Origin: Methanobacterium sp.
GTDB taxonomy: Archaea; Methanobacteriota; Methanobacteria; Methanobacteriales; Methanobacteriaceae
NCBI RefSeq assembly: GCF_016217785.1
Contig: NZ_JACRGA010000009.1
Span: forward strand, 1 to 64,000
DNA length: 64,000 nucleotides
Reading direction: 5' to 3'
The notes beneath the pieces were generated by a model. That model worked only from the letters and a program-made list of their open reading frames with translations, was not told where the DNA came from and did no database searches. Below are positions 54,174-62,801 of this stretch, in pieces; the first letter of the stretch is position 1, and every line of letters starts with the position of its first letter. The position numbers and the translations under genes were made by a program.

Positions 54174-57100
54174 GTGAAAAAGATCAAAAAACAAATAAAT
54201 AAAAAAATCATCATTCCCCTGTTTTTCATTTTATTAGTATTGTGTATGGGTGCTGTTTCAGCAGCAGATGTTAATACAAGTGATAATTCAGCAGATTCTG
54301 CTTCTAATGAACTGGCTTTAATAAAAATTTCAGGCCAGGTTGAACAATGTTCTGATGGTGAACCTTTCCAGGGAGCAACGGTAACTGTACATGATAACGG
54401 AACGCAAGTTGCCAGTACCACTACTGGTGCTGATGGAACCTACTCTACCAGCTTCCAGAGCGTGAATAGAGTTTTCACGGTAACTGCCAGTGCCAATGGA
54501 CACAAACCATCCACCCAAATAGTCACAGTAAACAACAACCAGGAAACCTATACCGGTACAGCGAACTTACATTTAGGTAATAACGATGCATATGTCTATC
54601 AAGGATGGACCATCAATCCAGATGAGAATTATACCTTCTCTGACGGAACAACCATACATCTTACCGGAGCCAGCAATGCTTTTACCACAATCAATGAGGG
54701 TATAACTTATGCTACAGGTAACCCTGGAGTTAACACTGTATACATCGCCCCGGGAACTTACAATGAGTACAGTATGAGTATTGACACTTCAGTTAACCTG
54801 CATGGTGAAAACCAGGATACTACCATTATTGATGCTGATGATAATGCCAGAATATTAACTATCTGGAACGGAGCAACTGTCAACATAGAACAACTGACAT
54901 TCAGGGATGGTTCATCTGAATATGGTGGCGCTCTTCGTGTTGAAAGTGGAACTGTAACCCTCACTGACTGTACCTTCGATTCCAACACTGTTCTTGATCA
55001 TGGTGGTGCTATCTACGTGGATCTCGGTGCAACCGCTATTATAGCCGGCTCTACATTTACTGACAACCCCTCAGGATATGCTGGTGGTGCAATTAGTAAT
55101 AGGGGTACTTTGGATATTGCTGACTGTACATTCACTGGCAACTCAGCTGGTAACTTTGGTGGAGCCATCTACAATGGCGGTACCTTAACAGTTACTGATA
55201 GTACTTTCACCAGTAACACTGGACCTTATGCTGGAGCTATTCGTAATCAAAATGGTAATGCTACAATTACTGATTGTGTTTTCGTTAGTAACACTGCAAG
55301 TTCTAATGGTGGTGCTATCAACAGTATGGGTTATATTAACATCATGGGTAGTACGGCTAATGCTACTATTTCCGGTTGCGCTTTCACCGGTAACACCGCA
55401 CAAATTGGTGGAGCAATCGTTAATTGGAATGCTCTAATGGATGTTTTTGGCTGTAGTTTGACAGATAACACCGCAATTTCTATTGGAGGTGCTATCTATA
55501 ATACGGGATTTAATTTAACAGCTAATTATAACCGATTCTACAATAACTCTGCAAATCAGGGAAGTGCTATTTGCAACGATTCTGGTTCAGTAAATGCAGA
55601 AAATAACTGGTGGGGTTCTAACAATCCTATTCCAGATTTCCCTAATTTGATTTCTGGTGCAGCAGCACCTACGCAATGGTTGTTCATGACAGTTAGTGCT
55701 GATCCAACTACTATTAATAATGGTGGAACCAGTTTGATTACAGTTAGTTTCAACAACTACTCATCTGATGGAACTACCTACACCGAATTTGACCCATCCC
55801 TGGGCCATATACCCGATGGTACTCAGGTAACATTCGCAACCACTCTGGGAAGCATCCCTGGAACTGTTGTAGAAACTGCAGGTGGTATTGCCACTGCTAC
55901 TTTCACAGCCAGTCAAACTCCAGGAATAGCCTATATTTCTGGTTTGATTGACAGTTATCAAACACCTTACGACCCCAATAATCCAAACACAACACCATAC
56001 ACCACAGTAACTATCAATCCAGCAGCGAACCTGACTATCACCAAAACAGGACCCAACACTGTTATTGCAGGTGAATCACTAACATACAATATTACCATTA
56101 CCAATAACGGCCCAGATATTGCTGAAGGTGTGACATTACAGGATGTAATGGTGGGTGCTGATGCTTTCAACACAGGAACTCTTGAATATCGTTACCAAAC
56201 CAATAGTGGCGCTTGGAGTGACTGGATAAGCTTCTCTAACCCTTTAAATATCAACCTGGGAACCATAAACAATGGTAACACTGCAGTAATCCAAATAAGG
56301 GGCACGGTCAAATCATCTGCAAACTCTGGAACACAAATAACCAACACTGCAACTACCGAAACGACCACTACACCCGGCTCTAAAACAGCCACAATAACCA
56401 CAACTGTTAATAGAGTCTCAGATATTGTTTTAACGAAAACTGTAGACAAAACACGACCAAATGTAGGTGAAACAGTCACATATACTGTAACTGCACACAA
56501 CAACGGACCATCAGATGCCAGTAACATTCAGATAAATGATATAATGCCATCCGGTTTTAGTGATGTTACCATAACACCTTCTAAAGGAACATACAATAAT
56601 GGAATCTGGACACTGGACCTGGCAAGTGGTGAAACAGCAACTTTAACCTTAACCGGTAAAGTAACAGCTACCATGGCAGGTAAAACCGCAAACAACACCG
56701 CAACCATACAAGGAACAGCAACTTCAGCCAGTTCAACTATTTACGTGCCTAAAAGTGACCTGTACGTCACCATAACCAGCAGCAAACAGAACCCTGGAGT
56801 AGGTGAGAAGTTCACTTTAACCTACAAGCTCGGGAACAATGGACCAGACACTGCAGAGAACGTGACCATAACCATACCTGTACCAGAAGGTTTTGTGGTT
56901 GATAAAATTGAAGGCGACGGAACCTGGACTTATGATCCAACTACCAGGACCATTACCTGGACCATGGCCAACGTTACAGTGGGTGATCCTTACCTGCACA
57001 TCACTGGCTGGTTTACCAGAGCGGGTTCATACGTTTTCACGGCATCAATAAATTCAAACACCTACAACATAAACACCCAGGGCGTATCAGACCTCACAGT

Positions 57101-57224
57101 TAACGCACAGAACGTGGCAGAAGCAAAAACTATCAGCATGCAGGAAACAGGAGCACCAATTGCACCTATCCTACTGGCAATATTACTGGTAATTGGTGGA
57201 CTACTGTTACCATCCAGAAAATAA
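54174..57224 (+). CDS. adhesin-like cell-surface protein
   Basis: 1016 residues. Signal peptide (about 1-31, IIIPLFFILLVLCMGAVSAA), carboxypeptidase-regulatory-like domain (about 52-105, GATVTVHDNGTQVAS), a right-handed beta-helix (about 190-480) with repeated DCTFTGNSAGNFGGAIYNGG units, a Big-like domain, three DUF11 repeats (about 620-960; NLTITKTGPNTVIAGESLTY) and a membrane tail IAPILLAILLVIGGLLL then PSRK. QETGAP before the tail resembles a sorting motif. These proteins decorate Methanobacteriales cells and may bind other microbes. The GTG at 54174 lies inside AAGGAGGTG; ATC 54183 may be the real start. Confidence 0.88.
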   Translation: MKKIKKQINKKIIIPLFFILLVLCMGAVSAADVNTSDNSADSASNELALIKISGQVEQCSDGEPFQGATVTVHDNGTQVASTTTGADGTYSTSFQSVNRVFTVTASANGHKPSTQIVTVNNNQETYTGTANLHLGNNDAYVYQGWTINPDENYTFSDGTTIHLTGASNAFTTINEGITYATGNPGVNTVYIAPGTYNEYSMSIDTSVNLHGENQDTTIIDADDNARILTIWNGATVNIEQLTFRDGSSEYGGALRVESGTVTLTDCTFDSNTVLDHGGAIYVDLGATAIIAGSTFTDNPSGYAGGAISNRGTLDIADCTFTGNSAGNFGGAIYNGGTLTVTDSTFTSNTGPYAGAIRNQNGNATITDCVFVSNTASSNGGAINSMGYINIMGSTANATISGCAFTGNTAQIGGAIVNWNALMDVFGCSLTDNTAISIGGAIYNTGFNLTANYNRFYNNSANQGSAICNDSGSVNAENNWWGSNNPIPDFPNLISGAAAPTQWLFMTVSADPTTINNGGTSLITVSFNNYSSDGTTYTEFDPSLGHIPDGTQVTFATTLGSIPGTVVETAGGIATATFTASQTPGIAYISGLIDSYQTPYDPNNPNTTPYTTVTINPAANLTITKTGPNTVIAGESLTYNITITNNGPDIAEGVTLQDVMVGADAFNTGTLEYRYQTNSGAWSDWISFSNPLNINLGTINNGNTAVIQIRGTVKSSANSGTQITNTATTETTTTPGSKTATITTTVNRVSDIVLTKTVDKTRPNVGETVTYTVTAHNNGPSDASNIQINDIMPSGFSDVTITPSKGTYNNGIWTLDLASGETATLTLTGKVTATMAGKTANNTATIQGTATSASSTIYVPKSDLYVTITSSKQNPGVGEKFTLTYKLGNNGPDTAENVTITIPVPEGFVVDKIEGDGTWTYDPTTRTITWTMANVTVGDPYLHITGWFTRAGSYVFTASINSNTYNINTQGVSDLTVNAQNVAEAKTISMQETGAPIAPILLAILLVIGGLLLPSRK

Positions 57225-57228
57225 CCCC

Positions 57229-57253
57229 TTTCTCCCTTTTTTTCTTTTTTTAG
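57229..57253 (+). terminator. T-rich terminator of the adhesin gene
   Basis: CCTTTCTCCCTTTTTTTCTT and further T residues follow the stop codon, an archaeal oligo-T terminator. Confidence 0.6.
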
Positions 57254-57455
57254 GATTTTTGTAATGGAAGATTTAGAAGATTAATTTCCCTATTCCAGCT
57301 ATTTAAGTATTGTTCTATTTGGAAATAGGCATAATCAAAATTTAGGGGTTAAAATTAAGATTAAATGCAATAATAAACTTACAATTATAGGTTTTCTAAA
57401 CTTGTTATCTAGATCTCCTAAAACCTTAAATTATAATAAAATTTAATATATTTTT

Positions 57456-57775
57456 ATGAATATTTCAGTTGATCAGGCGCTGAATTATATTAAAGAATGC
57501 TCCAGGGGAGATATAATAATACTCCCTCATGCTTATGATTCCATGTATGATTTTGATCGAAACATTGAAGAAGAATTTTATATGATTGTCTGTTAAAACA
57601 GAATGTTGATGGGATAATCAAACAAAGAAGTAATAGATTCAGGCTTTACTATAAACAGGGCGGCCTTAGAATAAATTATGATTTAATTATTGTAATAGAA
57701 TTTGATAAAAATTCCACAAAAAATATAAAAGTTGTAACTACATATGAACAATCAGTAAAAAGAAGGGTGCGTTAA
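57456..57775 (+). pseudogene. frameshifted DUF4258-like toxin gene
   Basis: The first frame reads MNISVDQALNYIKECSRGDI then LPHAYDSMYDFDRNIEEEFY and stops at 57596. From about 57585 another frame continues: YDCLLKQNVDGIIKQRSNRF, RLYYKQGGLRINYDLIIVIE and KVVTTYEQSVKRRVR. Joined, it looks like DUF4258, a RelE-like fold found in toxin-antitoxin loci. A one-base change near 57582 explains the break. The DUF2283 gene starts two bases after its stop. Confidence 0.6.
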
Positions 57776-57777
57776 AG

Positions 57778-58149
57778 GTGGAAAAACATTTTTTTAAAAT
57801 GATAAATGAGTATGATAAACAGTCCGACACACTTTATCTTCGTGTTGTGGACCCATACCAATACAAAGAATCAATAGAATTAGCAGATAACATAATACTT
57901 GATTTTGATTCAGAGAACATTCCCGTAGCTCTAGAAATATTGGATGCTTCTAAATATTTCCATGTCAAACCCTATGCACTAAGAAACTTTGCACTGGACA
58001 TGAAGATCTATATCCAAACCGATAAAATAACTTTAAACGCCAAATTCATCATTTCAACACATCACAAGAAAGAAGAAGTACCAGTTAATGTGGGTACCAT
58101 AAATGATATTGAGTTACCAACAATGCAAACCAGTTATGCGGTAGCTTAA
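57778..58149 (+). CDS. DUF2283 family protein (probable antitoxin)
   Basis: 123 residues. EYDKQSDTLYLRVVDPYQYK, ESIELADNIILDFDSENIPV and ALEILDASKYFHV form the DUF2283 pattern, with an additional 50-residue tail that may bind the partner or DNA. DUF2283 proteins lie next to DUF4258-type toxins and are probable antitoxins. GTG start with GGGTG eight bases before. With the partner broken it may be an orphan. Confidence 0.75.
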   Translation: MEKHFFKMINEYDKQSDTLYLRVVDPYQYKESIELADNIILDFDSENIPVALEILDASKYFHVKPYALRNFALDMKIYIQTDKITLNAKFIISTHHKKEEVPVNVGTINDIELPTMQTSYAVA

Positions 58150-58330
58150 AATTTATTTATTTTATTTTAATCATTAATGATTTATTCTTCAAGGAGCAGT
58201 GATTTACTGTATATTCTTAACAATTACTGGTATTTGCTGGTAATTTAGGGAATGATAAATGATAATTAATCAATATACATATGATTGATTTTTATTTTTA
58301 GAGATATTAATTCCTGAATAATGAAATTTT

Positions 58331-58926
58331 TCATAAAATAGCTTCTTCAAAATATTCAGGGATGAAATATAAACATTTACGCCATTTTTCCCTTAGGACA
58401 CCGTAAATATCCTGGTCCAAAATGTAGGTGTCACAGTAATCCTCTTCGTTACGCATACCACGACCATAAGCCTGAACTAAACTGGCCACAGTCTTGTATG
58501 CATACCAGTAGCCATCTCGATTCATCCTGGTCATGATCTGTTTATCCCCTAAGTAGGGGAAAGGCATTTTGTAGATAACCTGGAAACGGCACAGATCATC
58601 AGGGAAATCAACCCCTTCATCTACACTGGGAGCCACCAGTACCAGTGGTTCCTCGGATTCTACGAATTTCCTGATGACCACCTCTCTTTTCGGGCTTCTT
58701 TTCAAATTACGGTGGGGGCTGTAAATGATTACCCGTGGATCCTGTAAGTTTTCACTGATGTAGGTGGCTAACTTATGACTATGGGTATGTATCAAACCCT
58801 TATCTTCAGGGTGTTTTTCCAGGATCTTTTTAAGGGTGGGGATAGAGCGGGGTTTAGTTTCTTCAATATATTTATTTACTGCAATGATTTTGGAATAAAA
58901 GTAACTAATATTTGAAATTCCAAATA
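58331..58926 (-). pseudogene. C-terminal fragment of a DinG/XPD-like helicase
   Basis: The intact frame runs leftward from about 58926 and lacks a start: FGISNISYFYSKIIAVNKYI, then PTLKKILEKHPEDKGLIHTH, then helicase C2 motifs LVLVAPSVDEGVDFPDD and SLVQAYGRGMRNEEDY (motif VI, QxxGRxxR). The N-terminal ATP-binding half is missing; upstream DNA holds the YkvA gene instead. A TTG at 58795 could yield a 154-residue stub, but without a Walker A it cannot be a working helicase. It seems to have been cut by arrival of the DISARM-like genes. Confidence 0.65.
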
Positions 58927-58967
58927 CTCTGATAAAACAATAAAGCTAAGATAAACTACATTGCAAA

Positions 58968-59426
58968 CTATATTATACCGATAAATTTCAATATATCTTC
59001 AATTTGATCTTCTATTACTATTTTAGATTTTGAATAAGCCTCCTCAAGAACATAATTTAAATCGTCTTCGCCTTCCCAAAGATTTTCCAAAAATTTAATT
59101 CCCATATCAGACTCGATTTCTTTCAAAACAAATGTACAGACAAATATGTCATCAATGTATCCTTGAGGGCCATATATTGTTTCTGGTATGATGTCAAACG
59201 GCGCAACATAATAAGCTATTGCTGCACACACTTTTAATCTAGTTTTTGAACCTATAATTTCTTCATTTAGTATTTCAGTCAATAATTTAAAAAGGTCAGG
59301 CCCATAATCTATAAATGCCTCATATTCCCCCTCGAATGCATCAAGATTTTCTCTGATAACATCATAGAAATCTTTAAAATTTACATCATCTACTTCATCA
59401 TGTTCAAAATCTTCTAAAAAACTCAT
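58968..59426 (-). CDS. YkvA (DUF1232) family protein
   Basis: 152 residues. The DUF1232 core is at about 68-100: CAAIAYYVAPFDIIPETIYG, with YIDDIFVCTFVLKEIE after it. Unlike usual YkvA proteins it lacks clear membrane helices and has an acidic first half. It starts 12 bases after the DrmE-like gene, so it is the last gene of that operon. YkvA function is unknown; here a part in the defence system is suggested by position only. Confidence 0.7.
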   Translation of the reverse strand: MSFLEDFEHDEVDDVNFKDFYDVIRENLDAFEGEYEAFIDYGPDLFKLLTEILNEEIIGSKTRLKVCAAIAYYVAPFDIIPETIYGPQGYIDDIFVCTFVLKEIESDMGIKFLENLWEGEDDLNYVLEEAYSKSKIVIEDQIEDILKFIGII

Positions 59427-59438
59427 TATTCCACCTGG

Positions 59439-61967
59439 TTATTCTAATATTTTATAAATTCCGTTTTTAACTTTCTCATAGAATAAATATTCTTCATAAT
59501 TTAATTTAGAAGGTTCTAAATCGTCACGCTCAAATATTATTTTTTTAATTATCGTTTTAAGTCTGCGACCTGTAATTCTGTGTATATTTCTGATTTTATC
59601 AATTTCAGAATTCATCATGTTATAATTATCTATTATGGCTTGGTTGTCAATAATTTTTCCAATTATCAATAAATCATTTGGATCATCAGGTCCTAAAACA
59701 GATCCTTTAGCCCAATTTCGTACAGCAGCCTTAGTTCTCTGACCCCCTAAATCCAAATAACGATTATAAAGTTCATTTTCTGAAATCTTTTGGTGTTTAA
59801 TGAACTTCATGAAAGCATATTTCCAGTATTCAATTAATTTGTTATTAACACTTTCCTCTAAGTCAAATATGTCAATAATTAGTTGTAAAAGGGATTTTTG
59901 ATCATCATCGTCCAAAATTACAATGAAATTTCCAGGTTTAAACATTTTAGGAGTCCCTTCAAAAACGTTACCCCCTAATGATTTTAAATAAAAGTAAGTT
60001 TTTCCCATATTTAACTTCTTACGATATTTACGCTCATTTTTAAGACTTAATAATAAAAATTCGGCATATTCATCAAATGATCCAGTTTCAGCATCGGTTG
60101 ATTCAATCTCATCGATTTGTTTTTCTACAAATTCAATTTCTGATTGATATTCAGAAGAATAGGCTTTTTTAAAGATTTTGTTTTTAAATTCTTCAAAAGG
60201 ATTACTATCCTGAATGGGTGGTTGTTCTATCTCTTCATCTTTTTCGTATATTTTTTTCCGTTTATAGAAATCTTCGAAGAATGCACCATCTTTTTCGATA
60301 TCAATAAAACTATATATTTCTGATACATAATTCATCGAGAATTTTTCTTCCTCGTATGAATACGTAGAAGCTAAGTCAACTTGATTTTTAATTCGTTTTT
60401 CATTTAAGCCCTCATAAGCAAGGAATTTTATTTCTTTATATGGCAAAAATAATTCTAACATATTTTTAGTCTTCAAAGCACCCGGTAAAATAAGCTTTTT
60501 ATCTGAACGATCAAAATGTTTGTAAGAAATCCAATTGATATCTTCAACATTAACAGCTTTAAGACCTATTTTGTCAAGATCTTCTCTTAGAATTCTCTTT
60601 TCTAAAGCGGAATATGTTGCAATGATGGTATTTTCAGGATCATCAATGTTTTTTGCAATATTAATTAATTCATAGTCTTTAGCTATTCTGGAAAAAGACT
60701 TTTTTTCTGAAAAACGTTTACATTGACTTAGCTCCTCATAAACAGAATTAACTTCAGATATAAATCTTTTTAATGGCAATTGATTATTTTCATGCTCTTT
60801 TTCGAGATTAAATTCAAGATTTTCGATTATCTCAGGAATACTATAATAACGCCAAGAATCATTATTTTTAGATATACTTTTATATCTAGATGGATTGATG
60901 GATAAATCGGACATTATATTTAACATTTTCCATGCTGTATAGTAAGCACGTTTATTAATCAACTTCTTGTCATCTATAACTCTAGTTATATTTTGCGCTC
61001 CTTCAAAATGATCATCAATATTACCAGATTCAAGTGGATCAAAAATCTCAATTTCCTTATTATCTTGATAAAAACGAGGCAAATCAACATTATATCTATT
61101 CAAAAGATTGATTATAGGGCGACATTCTTCCAAATTAAAATATTTTAAAGATTTTATTTTTATTTCCTCATTATTTTGAAGAAGATTTGTTGTAAATGGC
61201 AATACTAAAGAGTTTGTTGCATCTTTCAGTTGATTGATATATTTCATTTGTCGAGGATTAGAAAAATGAAAAATAAATCTAGTACTTTTAGGTAAAAGCT
61301 CTTTCAACCACTTTAAAAAGATACGGTAAGTATAATCAGAATAAATAAATCTATCTAAGTTTTCGAATATTATTAACCCTAAATCAAGTTTTAAATCGCT
61401 TTGTATCTTTTTTTTATCAATAATCAAGTTTTTAATACTTTTAAAAATCTTGTTCCCTTTATTATCATGATATAATAATATTTTAGATTTGTTGTTATCA
61501 ACGAAATTGTCTTCTTGTCGTGAAATATATCTTTGCTTTAAATGTCTGTTATGAATTCTCGGGAAAAAAAACTCAGCCTTCACATCTTTATTAGTCATTA
61601 ACCCAATCGGGATGTCATAAAACAGATATTCACCCTGCCAATTTAGCATGTAATAATTTCTCATATGTAAATCAATTGGACTTTCATTGACTCTTTGACC
61701 TTTTTGTGAGAAAATTAGGGCAGATTTCTTGTTTAAATAGGAATAAAAATAAGAAAGTAATGGAATAGGTCTTAACATGAAATCAGGAATGAATATAATA
61801 AGATTTTTATCTTCAAGAGTATTTATGAAAGTATTCAAAAAGATGTTGGTAATAGGGCTTAGTTTATTTGATAATTTATTATTATCATAGTAATCCATTT
61901 CGTCACAATAAGGGTCGTATGCCAGGATTTCATGTATTTTTTCATGCCATTTAATCAAATTTATCAC
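59439..61967 (-). CDS. drmE: DrmE-like protein of a DISARM-type system
   Basis: 842 residues with a long charged body and few database-like landmarks. The C-terminal region (about 655-830) gives the call: KSLGGNVFEGTPKMF, LDLGGQRTKAAVRNWAKGSV, LGPDDPNDLLIIGKI and RNIHRITGRRL match my knowledge of the DrmE C-terminal domain. N-terminal half has helicase-like strands (LIIFENLDRFIY, FIFHFSNPR) without a Walker A. DrmE is the class 2 DISARM component of unknown activity. Its start abuts the PLD gene (stop at 61968), showing tight coupling. Confidence 0.62.
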   Translation of the reverse strand: MINLIKWHEKIHEILAYDPYCDEMDYYDNNKLSNKLSPITNIFLNTFINTLEDKNLIIFIPDFMLRPIPLLSYFYSYLNKKSALIFSQKGQRVNESPIDLHMRNYYMLNWQGEYLFYDIPIGLMTNKDVKAEFFFPRIHNRHLKQRYISRQEDNFVDNNKSKILLYHDNKGNKIFKSIKNLIIDKKKIQSDLKLDLGLIIFENLDRFIYSDYTYRIFLKWLKELLPKSTRFIFHFSNPRQMKYINQLKDATNSLVLPFTTNLLQNNEEIKIKSLKYFNLEECRPIINLLNRYNVDLPRFYQDNKEIEIFDPLESGNIDDHFEGAQNITRVIDDKKLINKRAYYTAWKMLNIMSDLSINPSRYKSISKNNDSWRYYSIPEIIENLEFNLEKEHENNQLPLKRFISEVNSVYEELSQCKRFSEKKSFSRIAKDYELINIAKNIDDPENTIIATYSALEKRILREDLDKIGLKAVNVEDINWISYKHFDRSDKKLILPGALKTKNMLELFLPYKEIKFLAYEGLNEKRIKNQVDLASTYSYEEEKFSMNYVSEIYSFIDIEKDGAFFEDFYKRKKIYEKDEEIEQPPIQDSNPFEEFKNKIFKKAYSSEYQSEIEFVEKQIDEIESTDAETGSFDEYAEFLLLSLKNERKYRKKLNMGKTYFYLKSLGGNVFEGTPKMFKPGNFIVILDDDDQKSLLQLIIDIFDLEESVNNKLIEYWKYAFMKFIKHQKISENELYNRYLDLGGQRTKAAVRNWAKGSVLGPDDPNDLLIIGKIIDNQAIIDNYNMMNSEIDKIRNIHRITGRRLKTIIKKIIFERDDLEPSKLNYEEYLFYEKVKNGIYKILE

Positions 61968-62801
61968 CTACTCATTAATGTCACTAGAAATCGAAAAAAT
62001 TTCTTCAAAAATAACACTCAATTCTTTTGCATGTACACTACCCAAAATAAGACCTAACTCAAAATTTTTTTCAAATGAATTCTTTCTTAACTCCCCACTC
62101 CCCAAGTAAGCACTTTTTTTATCAACAACGATAAACTTTGCATGAGTACTACTTTCAATGTAATTTTTTGATTGATAATGGTAATTCCTAATTGTTACAT
62201 CACATTTATTCTCTTTAAAATATTTAATAACAGGTTTAACAACATCAAATCTACTATTATTATCTTTTTTATTAATTTGTCTTGAAATAATATTTATTTT
62301 TACACCATTTTTATTTTTATGAACTAATAACGGCAAAAAATCTTTAATCCCCTCAAAATCAAGAAAAGGAGAACAAATATAAATTGAATCATTTGCCTCC
62401 ATAAAAAGTTTTTTTATTTCATCTTTAATGTAATTTATAGATATATCATGGTTTTTAAAAGAGGATTTTAAACCAAAATAATTAAAAGGAGGTAATGTAA
62501 GAGCTATAAATGGGCCTGAGTTTTTTTCATCTTCTCTTAAAGATATTACGGGTTTTTTATCTAATATTACAGTTCTATTTTGAAATTTTCCCCCTTCATC
62601 ACTGTAAACAAGGAATTCCCTAGATATTAAATATCTTAATGAAACTTTGATTTCTTCTTCATTATATTTAATTTTTAACAAATTAACTATTTGATCTATC
62701 TTAATTTCTCGATTATCCTGAAAAACGGCAATTAAATCCATAAATAAATCATAATACTCGCCATGAGTAATAATTGTGTTCTTACCAATAGCTGAATTCA
62801 T
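61968..62801 (-). CDS. drmC: PLD-family protein, DrmC-like
   Basis: 277 residues. N-terminal winged-helix-like domain (about 20-80; IDQIVNLLKIKYNEEEIKVS) and a C-terminal PLD-fold with one HKD motif: STHAKFIVVDKKSAYLGSGE (HxK-x4-D-x6-GS, about 215-235), preceded by SIYICSPFLDFEGIKDFL. DISARM DrmC is a PLD protein in the same place in the gene order. It overlaps the DrmB-like gene by 20 bases. Likely nuclease; activity not shown. Confidence 0.75.
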   Translation of the reverse strand: MNSAIGKNTIITHGEYYDLFMDLIAVFQDNREIKIDQIVNLLKIKYNEEEIKVSLRYLISREFLVYSDEGGKFQNRTVILDKKPVISLREDEKNSGPFIALTLPPFNYFGLKSSFKNHDISINYIKDEIKKLFMEANDSIYICSPFLDFEGIKDFLPLLVHKNKNGVKINIISRQINKKDNNSRFDVVKPVIKYFKENKCDVTIRNYHYQSKNYIESSTHAKFIVVDKKSAYLGSGELRKNSFEKNFELGLILGSVHAKELSVIFEEIFSISSDINE

